Positions 45,701 to 56,862 of a DNA stretch of 64,000 nucleotides are shown here, piece after piece (positions within the stretch are counted from its first letter, which is position 1; each line of letters opens with the position of its first letter). The notes beneath the pieces are model-generated. The model made no database searches. It was given only the letters and a program-made list of their open reading frames with translations, and was not told the DNA's origin. The position numbers and the translations under genes are program-made. Source of the stretch: Diadophis punctatus similis (Eukaryota; Chordata; Lepidosauria; Squamata; Dipsadidae); contig JALIGW010000026.1 of the NCBI GenBank assembly GCA_023053685.1, positions 84,501 to 148,500 of the forward strand, read 5' to 3'.

Positions 45701-48700
45701 GGGCACAGTCCACCTCCTACAAGATATGCCACCTTAGGCCACTTCCTCAATCTGACTAGAATTCTTGTTGGATAAGAGGATTAGTGCTTGGGTGTCCTGT
45801 CAAAAGTAGCATTTTAAAATGTTTAATTTAAACCTTCAAAAGGGAAACCTTCCTCTCTTTTTCTTTTTTATACTCAGTTTTTTATTCTGTTCATATATGC
45901 TTTTTGTTCATATTCAGATAAGTATGACACTTATTTTTAATACTATTTTTATTCAAGTAACACACTTTTTCCTTTAAACTGGTTATCAACACAATGGAAA
46001 GACTATTATGATTTCATGTGATAACAATTTAATTAGTTGTTTAAAAATGAGATGTAGTAATGTTTAATATAACAATAACTAAGAGAGAGTGGCTGGTCCA
46101 AAGTCACCCAGCCGGCTTTCATGCCTAAGGAGGGACTAGAACTCACCATCTCCTGGTTTCATGCCATACCTGAATCACAACGCCAAACTTTTTGCACTGG
46201 TATTAAATGTTTTTTTTAAAAAATAAAGCTTGCTTTTTAGAACTGACCTTGATTTGTTAGACTTCTGATTCCGCCTTAGATGACGAAAGTAGGGCTGACC
46301 CCCTGTAGGAACTTTATTTGACTTTTTTCTTTTCTGCAAAAAGAGATCATTCAAATAAGAAAGCAAAAAAAAAAGCACACCTGAATCCCATCCAGAGCTC
46401 TGCATGTGCCTCCCCCAATGCCCAAATCAATCGTCCTCCAGTCAGAAGCTCCTAGTGTCAACTCAGAGGGATACCACAGAAGAGGCTCCCTCTTTCAGCT
46501 CTGCCATTCTACTCGGGGTTTTCAAATCTTCTTTGTCAAGACGCTTCTGGGAGGAGGACCTCTTCCCTACAGCTCAGAAAGCCCCGATCTCTGACTTTAT
46601 ACCAGCAGTCCCAAAAAGCTTCCAAGCTTCAGCCCAGACCAGGAAAGTGCTCACCTGCTAGATTTCTCCCCTCCAGGCAAGGAGTAAAATAATGGGTGAG
46701 GATGTCAATCAAGCAAACAAAAAGCGCACACACACCCCATGCGCAACTCACAGTCCCTTGATGATCCTTGAGAGAGAGGAGACTTTCCAAAGCAAGGTCC
46801 TTCACACATATTCTTTGTGGGGGTGCCTTTCTAAAAAAAAAAAGGCCCACTTGATTTCTTATACAGTGATTCAACATCAGTTTAAAAGAGAAGTATTGCA
46901 ATACTGAACAAAAAAGAACCTCTCTTCCTTCTTAGAGAGAAGTAGGAGGCAAAGAGCAGCAGAAGAGCTTTTATTTTATGTATTTGTTTGTTTGTCAAAC
47001 ACGTACAAGATAGCAGGTATAGGTATAAACATAAACATAAGCAAAGTAAGTACCGATAAATGAGGACAATAGGACAGTAGGACAGGGATGGTAGGCACAA
47101 TGGTGCGCTTATGTACGCCCCTTACAGACCTCTTAGGAATGGGTGAGGTCGACTGTAGACAGTCTAAGGTTAAAGTTTTGTGGGTTTGGGGATGAAACCA
47201 CAGAGTCAGGTAGTGCATTCCAGGCATTGACCACTCTGTTGCTGAAGTCCTATTTTCTGCAATAGAGTTTGGAGCCGTTTACATTCAGTTTGCATCTATT
47301 GTGTGCTCGTGTATTGTTGCGGTTGAAGCTGAAGTAGTCATTAACAGGAAGGACATTTTGGTATATGATTTTATGAACTACATTTAGATCGGTTCGAAGG
47401 CGACGTATTTCTAAGTTGTCTAAGGCCAAGATTTCAAGTCTGGTGGAATAAGGTATTCTGTTGCGAGCGGAGGAGTGGAGGACTCTTCTCGTGAAATATT
47501 TTTGGATCGTATTAATGTCCGATATGCAGTGCGGGTTCCAGACAGGTGAGCTGTATTCGAGAATTGGTCTAGCGAATGTTTTGTATGCTCTGGTTAGCAG
47601 TGTAAAATTAACAGAGAAGAAGCTACGCAAGATTAGATTGACTATTCTTAGTGCCTTTTTGGCAATGTTGTTACAGTGGGCTCTGGCACTTAGATCATTA
47701 GATATGAGTACTCCAAGATCCTTGACAGAATGAGGGTCATCTACAAGGTCGTGTCCTCCAAGCTTGTATTTTGTGTTCTGATTTTTTTTGCCAATATGTA
47801 AGACAGAGCATTTGTTGGTTGAGATTTGAAGTTTGACCATTCTGATACATAGTCAAGGTCTTTTTGAAGGGTAGCAGCATTGTTGGTGGTGTTAAATAGT
47901 TTAACATCATCGGCGAAGAGAACGCAGTTGCTTAAAATATGATCACAAAGGTCGTTTATGTAAAGTATGAAGAGTGTTCGTCCTAGAACGCTGCCTTGGG
48001 GGACACCACTGTTGACAGGTGCCGGATTTGATATTTTAACCATTTGTTGCCTGTTTGACAGGAACGCAGTTCTCCAATCATGTAGGGGTCCAGAGATGCC
48101 ATAAGATTTTAGTTTCAGAAGTAGTTTGTCGTATACCACTGAATCAAAGGCTTTACAAAAGTCTATGTAAATTGCGTCTATTGTTTTATCCTGATCGAGT
48201 TGTGTAGTCCATATGTTTTTGCAGATTACAGAATAATTTTTTTCTGAAACCAAATTGTTTGTTAGAGAGTAGGTTGTTAGTTTCTAAGTGGAGGGTAATG
48301 GATTGGTTTATGATTGATTCCATGACTTTGCAGGTGACGCAACATGAAGAGATTGGTCTGTAATTTTCAACGTTACTTGGATCTCCTTTTTTGAAGATAG
48401 GGATGACTGTGGCTAGTGACTTATGCTTAGAGGTTCAGGTATGGCTGTGGAGAGCTTTTTAAAGAAGTATGCACATAGTCCATCAGGTCCAATAGATAGA
48501 GATGGTTTTAGATTGCGTAATGCCTTTTCAATGTTATCTTCTGTAAAATCGATTTGTGTTAGATCGTTGAAGTTATTTGTGGTACAACTAGGAAATATTG
48601 GGCATGAGCCATTGCTGTTTACAAAGACTGAGCCGAAGAATGTGTTAAAGAGGTTGGCTTTAAAGTCTTCATCATTATAGTCTTTACCATTTGGTCCTTT

Positions 48701-51700
48701 AAGGGGTGGGATGATATCTCGAGTCTTTGAGTTGGTTGTTTACAAAGTTATAGAAGGCGCGTGTGGATTTCGTGCGCAGGTTATTTTCTTGATTGATGTG
48801 ATAATTGGTGCCTTCAGTCTTTATTTGGCGGCATAGATTTTTCTAGCGGCTTTTAAAGTTAGCAACATAGCCAGGTTTTTTTTTTTTTTGCCAAAGAGAT
48901 CTTTTTTTGGATTGGAGCTTCCTTATTTTTATGGGTAATTTGTTTTTCTTGGTTTTGGTGATTATTAGTGGTACGTATAGTTTAATGACTCTTTTGATTT
49001 TGAGGAAAAAGATATTGTAGTGGTCTTCGGCAGTATTACAGCCAGAGAATAATATTTGCCAATCAAGAGATGAGAGGTCAGCGTCTATGAAATCATAGTT
49101 GGCTTTTTTAAAGTTGCAATTGGTTATTTCATCATTATGGTGGGTTTTGTAAGGACGTATATTGAGACAAAAGTCAATCATGCTGTGGTCACTGTTGGAA
49201 AAGGGTTCTTTTATTTGTAGTCTATAAATTGAGTGTAAACTGTTGCAGAAGATGAGATCAAGACAATTGCTGAGTCTAGTATTGTTTGTTACTAGTTGAT
49301 CTAGCCCTAGATTGGTAATAGCATTGTAAAGGGTTGAATGTATGGGTTCAGTTGTACATTCATTTAGGGTCCAGTTAATATGAGGTAGGTTGAGGTCACC
49401 AAAAAAAATAAGAGGGTGTGGGTAGAAGGCAGCCCACATTAGTAGTGAGGTTAACTTGTTTGCATGTGTGATGTCGTAATCAGGGGCTCTATAACATAGT
49501 AGGAAGCGAAGTGTGGTATTTAAGGTCAGTTCGCAGATGATGGTTTCTGGAAGATCGAGCTCATGTGTAACTTGCATATTTTTTAGGTTTAGTGATTTTT
49601 TTATAGAAGATGGCAACTCCACCTCCTCTATGGGTTTCACGATCGGACCTGTAAACATGATAGTCTCTTACTGTGATATTAGTCTGCCTTACTTAACGCT
49701 CCCATGTGAAGGTTGGGCTCTTCACCAGCAAGTATCTCTCTTTCCCGTAAGAACATAGGGCTCCCCAAATACAAAATTACATTACAAAATGTTTTGCAAG
49801 GTGAGAACAACAGAATGAATCAGATATGCAGCTGCCAAAACGAGCAAGCAGAGCAGAGCCGTTGTTCACATCCATCCCCAAATGCAAGACTACCAAATTA
49901 CATTTATGGCATCACTTACACTCTCCTGTTAGGATTCTCAGACTGCAGGAATCTGGGTCGCATGTCTGGAACCCACCGGATAACCGTGCTTCCACAGGCT
50001 GGCTGGGAACCCAGTCTTTGCACCACAAATCCGGAGAGGTTTGTCACCTGCATCTAACACGTCCATGCGAAAAGGAACACTCTTTACTACTTGGCAAAAG
50101 AAGAGCTGAAGACCGCAACAGGAACAAATGCTGGATTGTTCAAGGGTTAACAGTTCCAAGCTCAGCTGTAGTTCTGCCTTGGTTGCTCTCTGGGCTAACT
50201 GGCTAGTTGAGTGCCTCAAGACAGAGACTGTTTTGATAAAAAGTCTCTTGAGGCACTCAACTAGCCACTGTGGATACAGTGAAAATGAGGTTTTACTACT
50301 CGTCTACTTTGTTTCATTAATGATTTAGAAGATTTCTGAGACAAGCTCTTCATTACACACAGTAAAAACTCATGAGGAAAATGTTTATTTACAACAAGTA
50401 GTCCTTGCTCAATTACAATAACTTGGACTGGCAACTCCACCTCTAAATGATGTAGTTGTAAAGCACATCATCATCATATGGCTGTGCCAACCTAAAATGA
50501 CAGTTGTGGCAGTTCCAGCTGTTGTTATTAAGTGAATCCAGCACAGTTGCAGAAGCCCCACTCAGCAATGCAGAAGGGCAAAATGTGCATCAAAATGCAG
50601 TATTTATTTATTTATTTATTCGGCTTTCTTATATGCCGCCCAACTCCCGAAGGACTCAGGGCGGCGTACAGCATAGGATTGTAGCATACAGTATAGCATA
50701 CAGTATTGCAGGCAAACTCTACACACAGCCTGGAGTGTGATCCTGACGGGGCTCAAGGTTGAATCCGCCTCCCATCCTTCTGAGGTCAGTAAAATGAGGA
50801 CCCAAATGGTTGAGGGAAATAGGCTGACATTGTAAATTGCCCAGAGAGTGCTGTAAAGCACTATGGGATGGTGCTATTGCTATCAACCCTCACCTCAATG
50901 AACAGGACTCACTGAGGGGCCACAATTGGCAGAGTTTCCTCAAATTTCATTTCAGGACATAGATCGTTTAGCCACATTACTGAACACAGAATACAAGAAA
51001 CTTGAAGCAGTTGGGCGTTGAATTATGGTCTGGGCGTAGCCTTCTTCAAGGCCCAAGAAAGCACTTCTACGTATTCCTCCCCTTGCTTCCCCCCTTCCAA
51101 ACAATCCATTGAATTCACTCACCTTCTCAGGTTGCCTCAAGGAGGTGAAAGTTATTGGTGGGAAGTGGAGAGACTGAGATTCCATTCTGGAGTTCAGACC
51201 TGGGAAAGGATTCCTTTCTGAACTGAAATGCACACAGAGGGAGACACACAATGGAGACCATGCAGAAGGCACAAAGCCTGCACAAGAATTCTGCCTTGCT
51301 TCTGCATAGTTGCAGACACGTGCAGAAACAGCCTGTCCTGTTCCATTGACTAGATGGGTGCTGTGAAAGAAAATCTTGCATAGGCCTGGTGGGGGTGGGG
51401 AGGAGGCTTTCTTACAGAATGCTGCTCTATGCCTATCATCCCACAAACACATGTAGAGGAAATCCAAATTTGCTGACCTCAATACCGAAATGGGGGGTAT
51501 CCAACTACCATTCAGAATAGAATTTGAAGAGCAATTTCTAGCTTCTTTGCTACTGGAAATTGTCTTGTAGCTGGAATCCAAACCTCCCACACATTTAATC
51601 CGTTCTCTCCGAGGATAATGGAGGGGAAGGTCAACAACCTTGAGGGTTGGCAGTTTGTCTGAAACAAGGTGAAAGCAAAGATTTTGATATTAAAAAAAAA

Positions 51701-52590
51701 GAGTGGGTTTTTTCTTTCATGCACATTGGCTGATCTACTGTCAGCATAACAACAATGAATACAACACCATATTTGTTTATTGATATAACATTAAAGAGGA
51801 AAGAGATTTCCATTTCATTCTTAAATCTTTTCCATTCACATATCTTAAAGTACATTATTTAATATAACTGTATCAAGAGATGATGTTAGGAAAACATTTT
51901 CTCTTATGAGTATCCATCTTAAAAAAAACTCCCCCAAAAGTTTGAAATACAGATTGACCACTGCCCAAATGAAAATTAATATCTGCTTGCTTAAATTAAA
52001 ACTTTTTGGAATGGTTTTTAGCCAGCATTGGCTATGAAACCTAGTTCACTACTATGGCCAGAGATAGATTTAAGAGAATAACAATGGTCCCCATAGCTCG
52101 TCAGCAAATTCCAAGCAGGTTGGCCACATGATGAAGTATGTTTTGCAACATACTTTTCTACAGATTTTTGCTTTATGTTAGGGTTATGTTTATTTATTTA
52201 TTTATTTATTTTGTTCTCCAAAACCTCAAGTCAAACAAATTTGCCTAAAGCGAAATGCCGGATCTGTGGAAAAAATGCCAGCCACATCACCCACAGGTAT
52301 ATTTTTGCTTACTTCAGTCCCCCTTTTATATAGCTCTTTCTTATTCCATGGCCAGGAATGGAAACAACTGCCTACCAGTCAACTTTAGTGGCCCGGCATC
52401 TAATTTCTACAGAGCGCTTCTTACCTTCAGATGCTGGGAAATCTCTTCCAGGTATGACTACGTTCTTCAGCAAAATGTGAGGATGCCCACTTTCGATTCT
52501 CCGCATAGACTCCCAGCAGGGTGGATGCTGACAAGCGATCATATTACAAATGGTTTCATCCCATTGACCACCGATATTGATTGTACCCAT
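42767..52590 (-). CDS. C9orf43: C9orf43 orthologue (8 coding exons, 403 aa)
   Basis: This is a protein of unknown function, testis-enriched in mammals. Exons (minus): 52590-52425, 51658-51478, 45556-45349, 45127-45064, 44973-44864, 44209-44101, 43385-43260, 43014-42767. The first reads GGQWDETICNMIACQHPPCW then ESMRRIESGHPHIL, matching the N-terminus of human C9orf43 (QWDETTC, CQHPQCW, RRIERGHPRIL). The second starts DKLPTLKVVD, against human DKLPVLTVVN. Later exons include SPRMFAKRKSFVKFMEYK and, at the C-terminus, FRYRQYCEHLASWKE. Phases agree at all junctions and the total is 1212 nt, exactly 404 codons. The first two exons are secure. The middle and last exons are inferred from open frames and splice sites; donors at 45064 (GTTTGC) and 51478 (GTCAGC) and the acceptor at 43385 are weak. 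Position between RGS3 and POLE3 matches human synteny. Confidence 0.78.
46975..49690 (-). mobile_element. CR1-superfamily LINE, degenerate
   Basis: On the minus strand, 5' to 3', there is an apurinic endonuclease segment (about 49658-48843, with FFGDLNLPHINWT and SNSDHSMIDF). A reverse transcriptase follows (about 48250-47850: YIDFCKAFDSVVYDKLLLKL, SGVPQGSVLGRTLF, and the catalytic FADDVKLF). A C-terminal segment lies at about 47840-47250 (EYSSPVWNPH). Frameshifts and stops separate the pieces, so it is not autonomous. The 3' end at about 46975-47200 matches the fragment at 30739-30975. Family within CR1/L2/Rex is not resolved by eye. Confidence 0.88.
50201..50266. repeat. Perfect 21-bp inverted repeat with 24-nt loop (hairpin)
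   Basis: The arm GGCTAGTTGAGTGCCTCAAG plus A (50201-50221) is exactly complementary to 50246-50266. The loop is 50222-50245. The size is close to that of a microRNA precursor, but a perfect stem is atypical. Confidence 0.9.
50604..50725 (-). mobile_element. SINE/LINE tail fragment (GCCGCCC...GGGCGGC type)
   Basis: It starts with a (TTTA)n tail, then 'ttcttatatgccgcccaact' and 'aggactcagggcggcgtaca', the reverse complement of a SINE 3' end common in squamates. A related copy in the opposite orientation ends at 63297. Confidence 0.65.
50745..50885 (+). mobile_element. Sauria-type SINE, 5'-truncated
   Basis: It contains GCTCAAGGTTGAATCCGCCT and GAGGTCAGTAAAATGAGGAC and ends GTGCTATTGCTAT, matching the 3' two-thirds of the complete SINE at 34910-35145. 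Confidence 0.8.
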
Positions 52591-53384
52591 TGCTGTCAGC
52601 AACTTTCTGCAAGGTGATGCAAGGAAGAACAAAACAAAGTGAAACAACTGCTCCAAAGTGGTGAATTATGAGATTAGTGTTCAGAAATTCCCCCATCCTT
52701 CTGAAAATCACCACAGTTGCTCTTCCCTTCTGAATATAATCCAGTGTTGATGCCGACTCCTCATAAAGTTCATTTTGTGCTTTGGGGATGCTAGGGGGTA
52801 TCTCTTTCTGTAAGGCAGCAAAAAAGGGGGATTATGATCGGACCTCTTGGGTGACCTTTGTGGTGAGTGCCTTTTTAACCTGTGATGGGAAGGGCAGCAC
52901 TGGGATACGAAGAGAGGAGGAAGCTTCTTAGACCCTGACCTAAATTATTGCACATGTTGTCTAAGCACATGTCTGTGGATGTAAAACCCCTTCCACTTTA
53001 GCTTCTTGGAAGAAGCATTCTTAATAAATGACAATTATCACAATTATTATTGTTATGCCCGTGGTCCAAGTGGAGGACCAGTCGTGGTGAAAGCTTCAGA
53101 CTACAAACCGGGAGGACTGACTTATTCTTTCGCCTCGGGGACAAAGCCAGCCTGGGGATCTTGGGCCAGTCACACTCTTTCAGCCTCAGGAAGGCAGCAA
53201 TGGCAACCAATTCCAAAAAACTTGGCCAAGAAACCCGCAGGGACGTGCCCGGGCCGTTTCCGAGGTCGGGACATGACTGAAGAAAATGAGTTTGAGGTGA
53301 CCTGGGGGAAAACGCCTAGACCACGCCGATGCTTCTCCTGAACCAGGCCACGTCCGGACACCCTCCGAAACAGTCAAAGCAGCC
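51661..53384 (-). other. C9orf43 introns and 5' region
   Basis: Outside the coding exon 52590-52425 no other exon was recognised. A degraded repeat is likely at about 53030-53230 ('gggatcttgggccagtcaca' and 'aggaaggcagcaatggcaacc' resemble squamate interspersed repeats). A (TTTA)n tract lies near 52188-52212. Confidence 0.45.
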
Positions 53385-53548
53385 CAGTGGTGAAATCCAA
53401 ATGTTTTTTTTAACTACCGGTTATGTGGGAGTGGCAGGGAAAGGATATTGCAAAATCTCCATTCCCTCCCCACTCAACTATTCAACTACTTAAAATTTCC
53501 GCTACCGGTTCTCCAGAACCTGTCAGAACCTGCTGGATTTCACTCCTG
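53385..53548. mobile_element. Non-autonomous hAT element beside the C9orf43/POLE3 promoter
   Basis: The ends CAGTGGTGAAATCCA and (reverse complement) CAGGAGTGAAATCCA are inverted repeats. The flanks AAGCAGCC (53377-53384) and AAGCGGCC (53549-53556) are an 8-bp duplication with one mismatch. The interior has the 'ctaccggtt' motifs of the element at 24861-25104, in opposite orientation. Confidence 0.8.
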
Positions 53549-53714
53549 AAGCGGCCCCTCGCCCGACATGAGGCCTCGCGTAGCTCCCGGCCCGCCCTCC
53601 GCGCCAACCCTCCGCCCAGAAGCCCGGCTCGGGGCCCCTTTCCGCGACGCCCGTTCGCCAGGAGCGGAGAAACGGGGCTCCGCCATCCTACCTGTCTGAG
53701 GTAAACTAGGCGCC

Positions 53715-53727
53715 GTCGCTAAGCAAC
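53715..53727. promoter_or_regulatory. RFX X-box-like site
   Basis: GTCGCTAAGCAAC closely resembles the imperfect palindrome bound by RFX factors (GTTGCYATGGCAAC type), with one good half site GCAAC and a variant one. RFX sites mark promoters of ciliary and sperm genes. Confidence 0.5.
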
Positions 53728-53740
53728 GAGAAGCTGCCCT

Positions 53741-53762
53741 AATTTCCCATGGTGCACTGCGG
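53741..53762. promoter_or_regulatory. ZNF143-like site 1
   Basis: TTCCCATGGTGCACTGCGG (from 53744) resembles the long ZNF143 element (YTCCCANNATGCANYGCG). Such sites are frequent at bidirectional vertebrate promoters. Confidence 0.5.
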
Positions 53763-53958
53763 CGGAAGGCGGGCACCGGATATGGGCGGGGAGAGCGACT
53801 CCGAGCGCTTCGATGGCCCCGCAAATGGCGCCTCTCCCATCCGGTTCCTTTCCTCCTGCAGAGCCAACTGTGGCTTGCGCCGCGCAAGCCAAGCCAGCCC
53901 CGCAAATGGCTCCTCCCTCCCTCCTTCCGGAAGGCTTCCCTTGGGGGCGTGTCCGCCG

Positions 53959-53978
53959 GGCGCGGTGCATGCTGGGCG
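53959..53978. promoter_or_regulatory. ZNF143-like site 2
   Basis: On the minus strand CCCAGCATGCACCGCG matches the core of the ZNF143 element. It lies about 230 bp upstream of the POLE3 start codon. Confidence 0.5.
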
Positions 53979-54206
53979 AGGGGGCGCCGGCCACTGGTCT
54001 GGCTCCGCGCGCCTTTCGAGCTCCCCGGCGGTGAGCGGCGGCCTTCAGGTTCGCCCCCCCCCCCGATCTCGTCCCCGGGCGGAGCTGCCTTTGGGGCAGG
54101 GCGGGTGCAGCCCGCCAGCAAGTCCGGCCATCGGCGCTGCGGGGTGAAACGGGGCGGAGGGTTTCTATCTTTCACCGGCCGCCCTCCTTCCCTCCAGGCC
54201 GGCGGG

Positions 54207-55910
54207 ATGGCTGAGCGGCCGGAGGACCTGAACCTGCCCAACGCGGTCATCACGCGGATCATCAAGGAGGCGGTGAGCGCGGGGGGGGGGCTACTTCCTC
54301 TGCCCGGCCGGGGGCGGTGGGTGGGGTGTGTGCCTGGCCGGGCCGAAGCGCTTCCCCCGGCGGGCTCCGCTTCTGGCAGCGCCTTTCAGCCGAGCCGCTT
54401 CCCGCCCCTCCAGCTCCCCGACGGAGTGAACGTCTCGAAGGAAGCTCGAAGTGCCATCTCCCGAGCTGCCAGCGTCTTCGTGCTCTATGCCACCTCGTGG
54501 TGAGTTGGCGGCCCGCGGCCGGCCGCACCAGCTTTCCTTTCGGAGTCCGCACCCCTTGGGGCTCCCCTCGGTCGCATCCCTCCTCCCGGTGGAGAACCGT
54601 CGCACGTACTTGTTGTGCAGTGAGATAGGAATGTGCCGTTTTAAACAGATTTTTTTTAAAGCACTTTAGTTTTAAGAGGATCGTTTCTTCATAAAAAGTG
54701 GACGTTGATCATCTATTTTGTGCACAGACTATCATCGAAATGGATAGTTACAGCTGGGGCTGAAAGCTTGGGAACTGCCAAGCTCGCCTTGTCTCATTTC
54801 CCTTCATCTAATTTATGAAAACATAAGTGGAAAACTTTCACGTATAATGGGGGATGTTTATTTGCTTTTTAAATTAGTGCCAATAACTTCGCAAGGAAGG
54901 GGAAGAGGAAGACACTGAATGCAGGAGATGTTATTTCTGCTATGGAAGAGATGGAATTCCAGCGATTCGTAGGACCCCTAAAGGAATCCTTAGAAGGTAA
55001 ATGTACCTGGTTGCCTTTTGATCTGTGCTCCCCTTCAGCCCTCTCCTCCCTTCCCTTCATTTGCTGCTTTTAAAACTAAAACTTAAACTTTAGTTGTTTG
55101 CCAAAGGCCAGTGCAAAGTTGTAAACACATTTGCCATTTTTTGTTTAAAAATTATTTCAACCAAAACAAAATTAGGAAAGAGATCAATATACCAAAATAT
55201 GACTTGGTATCAAAAGCAAGTCATTAAACTTGGTATCAAAAGCAGATTAAACTTTTCCTGCCGCAATTATCCCACTTGAAATTTTGCTGCCTCATTCCGG
55301 CAGCTTTATTGCTGGAATACTGACTCCACTGTTTTGAGATACGCTATTTTCCCTTAAGAAAATGATTGTTGTGAAATGGGTTAGAAATGAAGTATTCAGC
55401 ACTGAATGACTTGCTCTTTAGACTGATTTCCCCCACAAGGGATCCACTCATAGTTCTTCAGGGATATCGGTGAGCCCCGCAGAGCCACACTTCCACAGAA
55501 GCTGCAACAAGACATCATATTTTTGCCCCATCCCTAAGAACGGCTCTCGTCCTGTGCTCTTCTTTGCATCACTTTGACTCGGTGTCATGCTGAACAGCGG
55601 GCACAGCACCCGTCATTCTCCTGCTTTGGCATACGACAGTTTGTTTAACGCTGTGTGTCTTGGTGTTGGTCTTCTAGCTTACAGGAATGAGCAGAAGGGC
55701 AAAAGGGGAGTGTCAGAGCTCAAGAAAAAAGACAGAGAGAAGAAGGAAGATGCTGAGGACCCTGACAAGAATCGGGAAGAAGAAGAAAATGACGAGGAGG
55801 GAGAGAGGATGATGGAGGAGGAGGAGGAGGAGGAAGCGCAGCAGCAAAATGAGGAGGAGGAGGCGGAGGAAGAGCAGCAGCCAAATGAAGAGGAAGAAAG
55901 GGAGAGCTGA
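54207..55910 (+). CDS. POLE3: POLE3, histone-fold subunit of DNA polymerase epsilon and CHRAC (4 coding exons, 167 aa)
   Basis: POLE3 pairs with POLE4 in polymerase epsilon, and with CHRAC1 in the chromatin-remodelling CHRAC complex, binding DNA and H3-H4 in the nucleus. Exons: 54207-54272, 54414-54499, 54878-54996, 55678-55910; total 504 nt with stop. The protein starts [20 protein letters not shown], continues [20 protein letters not shown] and [20 protein letters not shown], then a Lys-rich stretch and a very acidic C-terminal tail rich in Glu. The histone fold is nearly identical to human; the protein is about 20 residues longer because of the tail. The ATG has ideal context (G at -3 and +4) and follows a CCTCCAG acceptor-like sequence, suggesting a non-coding first exon. 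Confidence 0.96.
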
Positions 55911-56224
55911 GTTATGGCGGGTGGGTGGGGGGGGCAGTGAGGGGAGAAAGCCAATGGAAGGAAACACAACTGTCTCCTTTTGTGCTGAAAATGGCTCAGT
56001 GGGTTCTGGGGTAACCTCAGGGAAACAACTCCTTGCCTTCTCTCCCCAGTTGCAAAGAGTGACAGGTGGGCATCTTGGGCTTCTTTCTGGGCATGCGAAC
56101 GCTGCTTGAAAGGGACACCGCTTATCTTCCCTTGTGGTGCTGGGGATGCTCTGGTTTTGGCTTGGAAAGACTTTATCCACACCCTCAATGTGTTTTTCTT
56201 CAACGCTTAATTGAACGGGGTTTA

Positions 56225-56230
56225 ATTAAA
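56225..56230 (+). terminator. Candidate POLE3 polyadenylation signal
   Basis: ATTAAA about 315 bp beyond the POLE3 stop codon, followed by a T-rich stretch. Confidence 0.45.
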
Positions 56231-56290
56231 AGTCGTATTTGCAAAACTTTTCACTCTTGACTGATTTATGCTCTGCTGAGCAGGAGGAGT

Positions 56291-56296
56291 TTTATT
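56291..56296 (-). terminator. Candidate polyadenylation signal for the Neverland-type gene
   Basis: AATAAA on the minus strand, about 570 bp beyond the stop codon of the Rieske oxygenase and only about 60 bp from the POLE3 signal on the other strand. Confidence 0.35.
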
Positions 56297-56862
56297 TCTG
56301 CCTATTTCTTTCTGTAACAAAATGGGCAGTGAAAGAAAAGTTGTTCCGGATTGCTCCTGTTCCATTAGTGCAACAAAAAGGACAAGAGGTTAGAAAATCT
56401 TGCCTTGATGACTTCTGGATGTTTCCTCCCATCGGCAAATCTCTTCAGTCTGTCCTTCCTGCTGGTGTTGCATTTCTAGTCTCCACTCCAATTGTGGAGC
56501 AAAATATCCTTAAGCTAGAAAAGACACTTGAGGCTAAAAAGCAAAGCCTGAGGTACAATTTATATCCACAATGTTGTCAAGAGGCAAAAAAGTAAAAAGA
56601 GCCCATTGCCATCTTGAGAACCAGCAAAAATAGCTGCTGGGGTCTTTGGGGGGGGGGGGGCACCATTCCAAATGCTTCTGCAGGCCGTCACCACTGATTC
56701 CGGAGTATTACATGAGCCAAATTCACATCCATCTCTCTGGCCCAGGAACCTCCTTGTCTCCCAAAAGTAAGATTCACCCCTCCCTCCCTCCCACACTCAA
56801 GAGTTTGTGGACTCTGCAAGTGGAGGTAGTAGTATTGGGGGTCCCTAAGACTAGTGGGGCCA

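Larger units (their letters stand above)
45557..51477 (-). other. Large C9orf43 intron filled with repeats
   Basis: The 5.9-kb intron between the second and third coding exons holds the LINE at 46975-49690, a perfect hairpin at 50201-50266, SINE pieces at 50604-50885, and a degraded repeat near 46085-46190. A small unseen C9orf43 exon inside it cannot be excluded. Confidence 0.6.
53560..54560. promoter_or_regulatory. CpG island and bidirectional promoter of C9orf43 and POLE3
   Basis: About 1 kb of CpG-dense sequence lies between the divergent genes and extends through POLE3 exons 1-2. C9orf43 runs left from here (first exon not pinned; a candidate non-coding donor CAG|GTAGGA, read on the minus strand, lies near 53690). 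POLE3 runs right. The island carries an RFX-like X-box and two ZNF143-like sites, listed separately. Confidence 0.75.

Noticed and set aside
47250..49658. Minus-strand reverse transcriptase and endonuclease frames as a host gene
   Set aside because: They are fragments of a degenerate LINE with frameshifts, not a domesticated gene.
53540..54265. 241-codon minus-strand frame in the POLE3/C9orf43 promoter
   Set aside because: CpG-island composition artefact; overlaps POLE3 exon 1 and promoter motifs, no domain seen.
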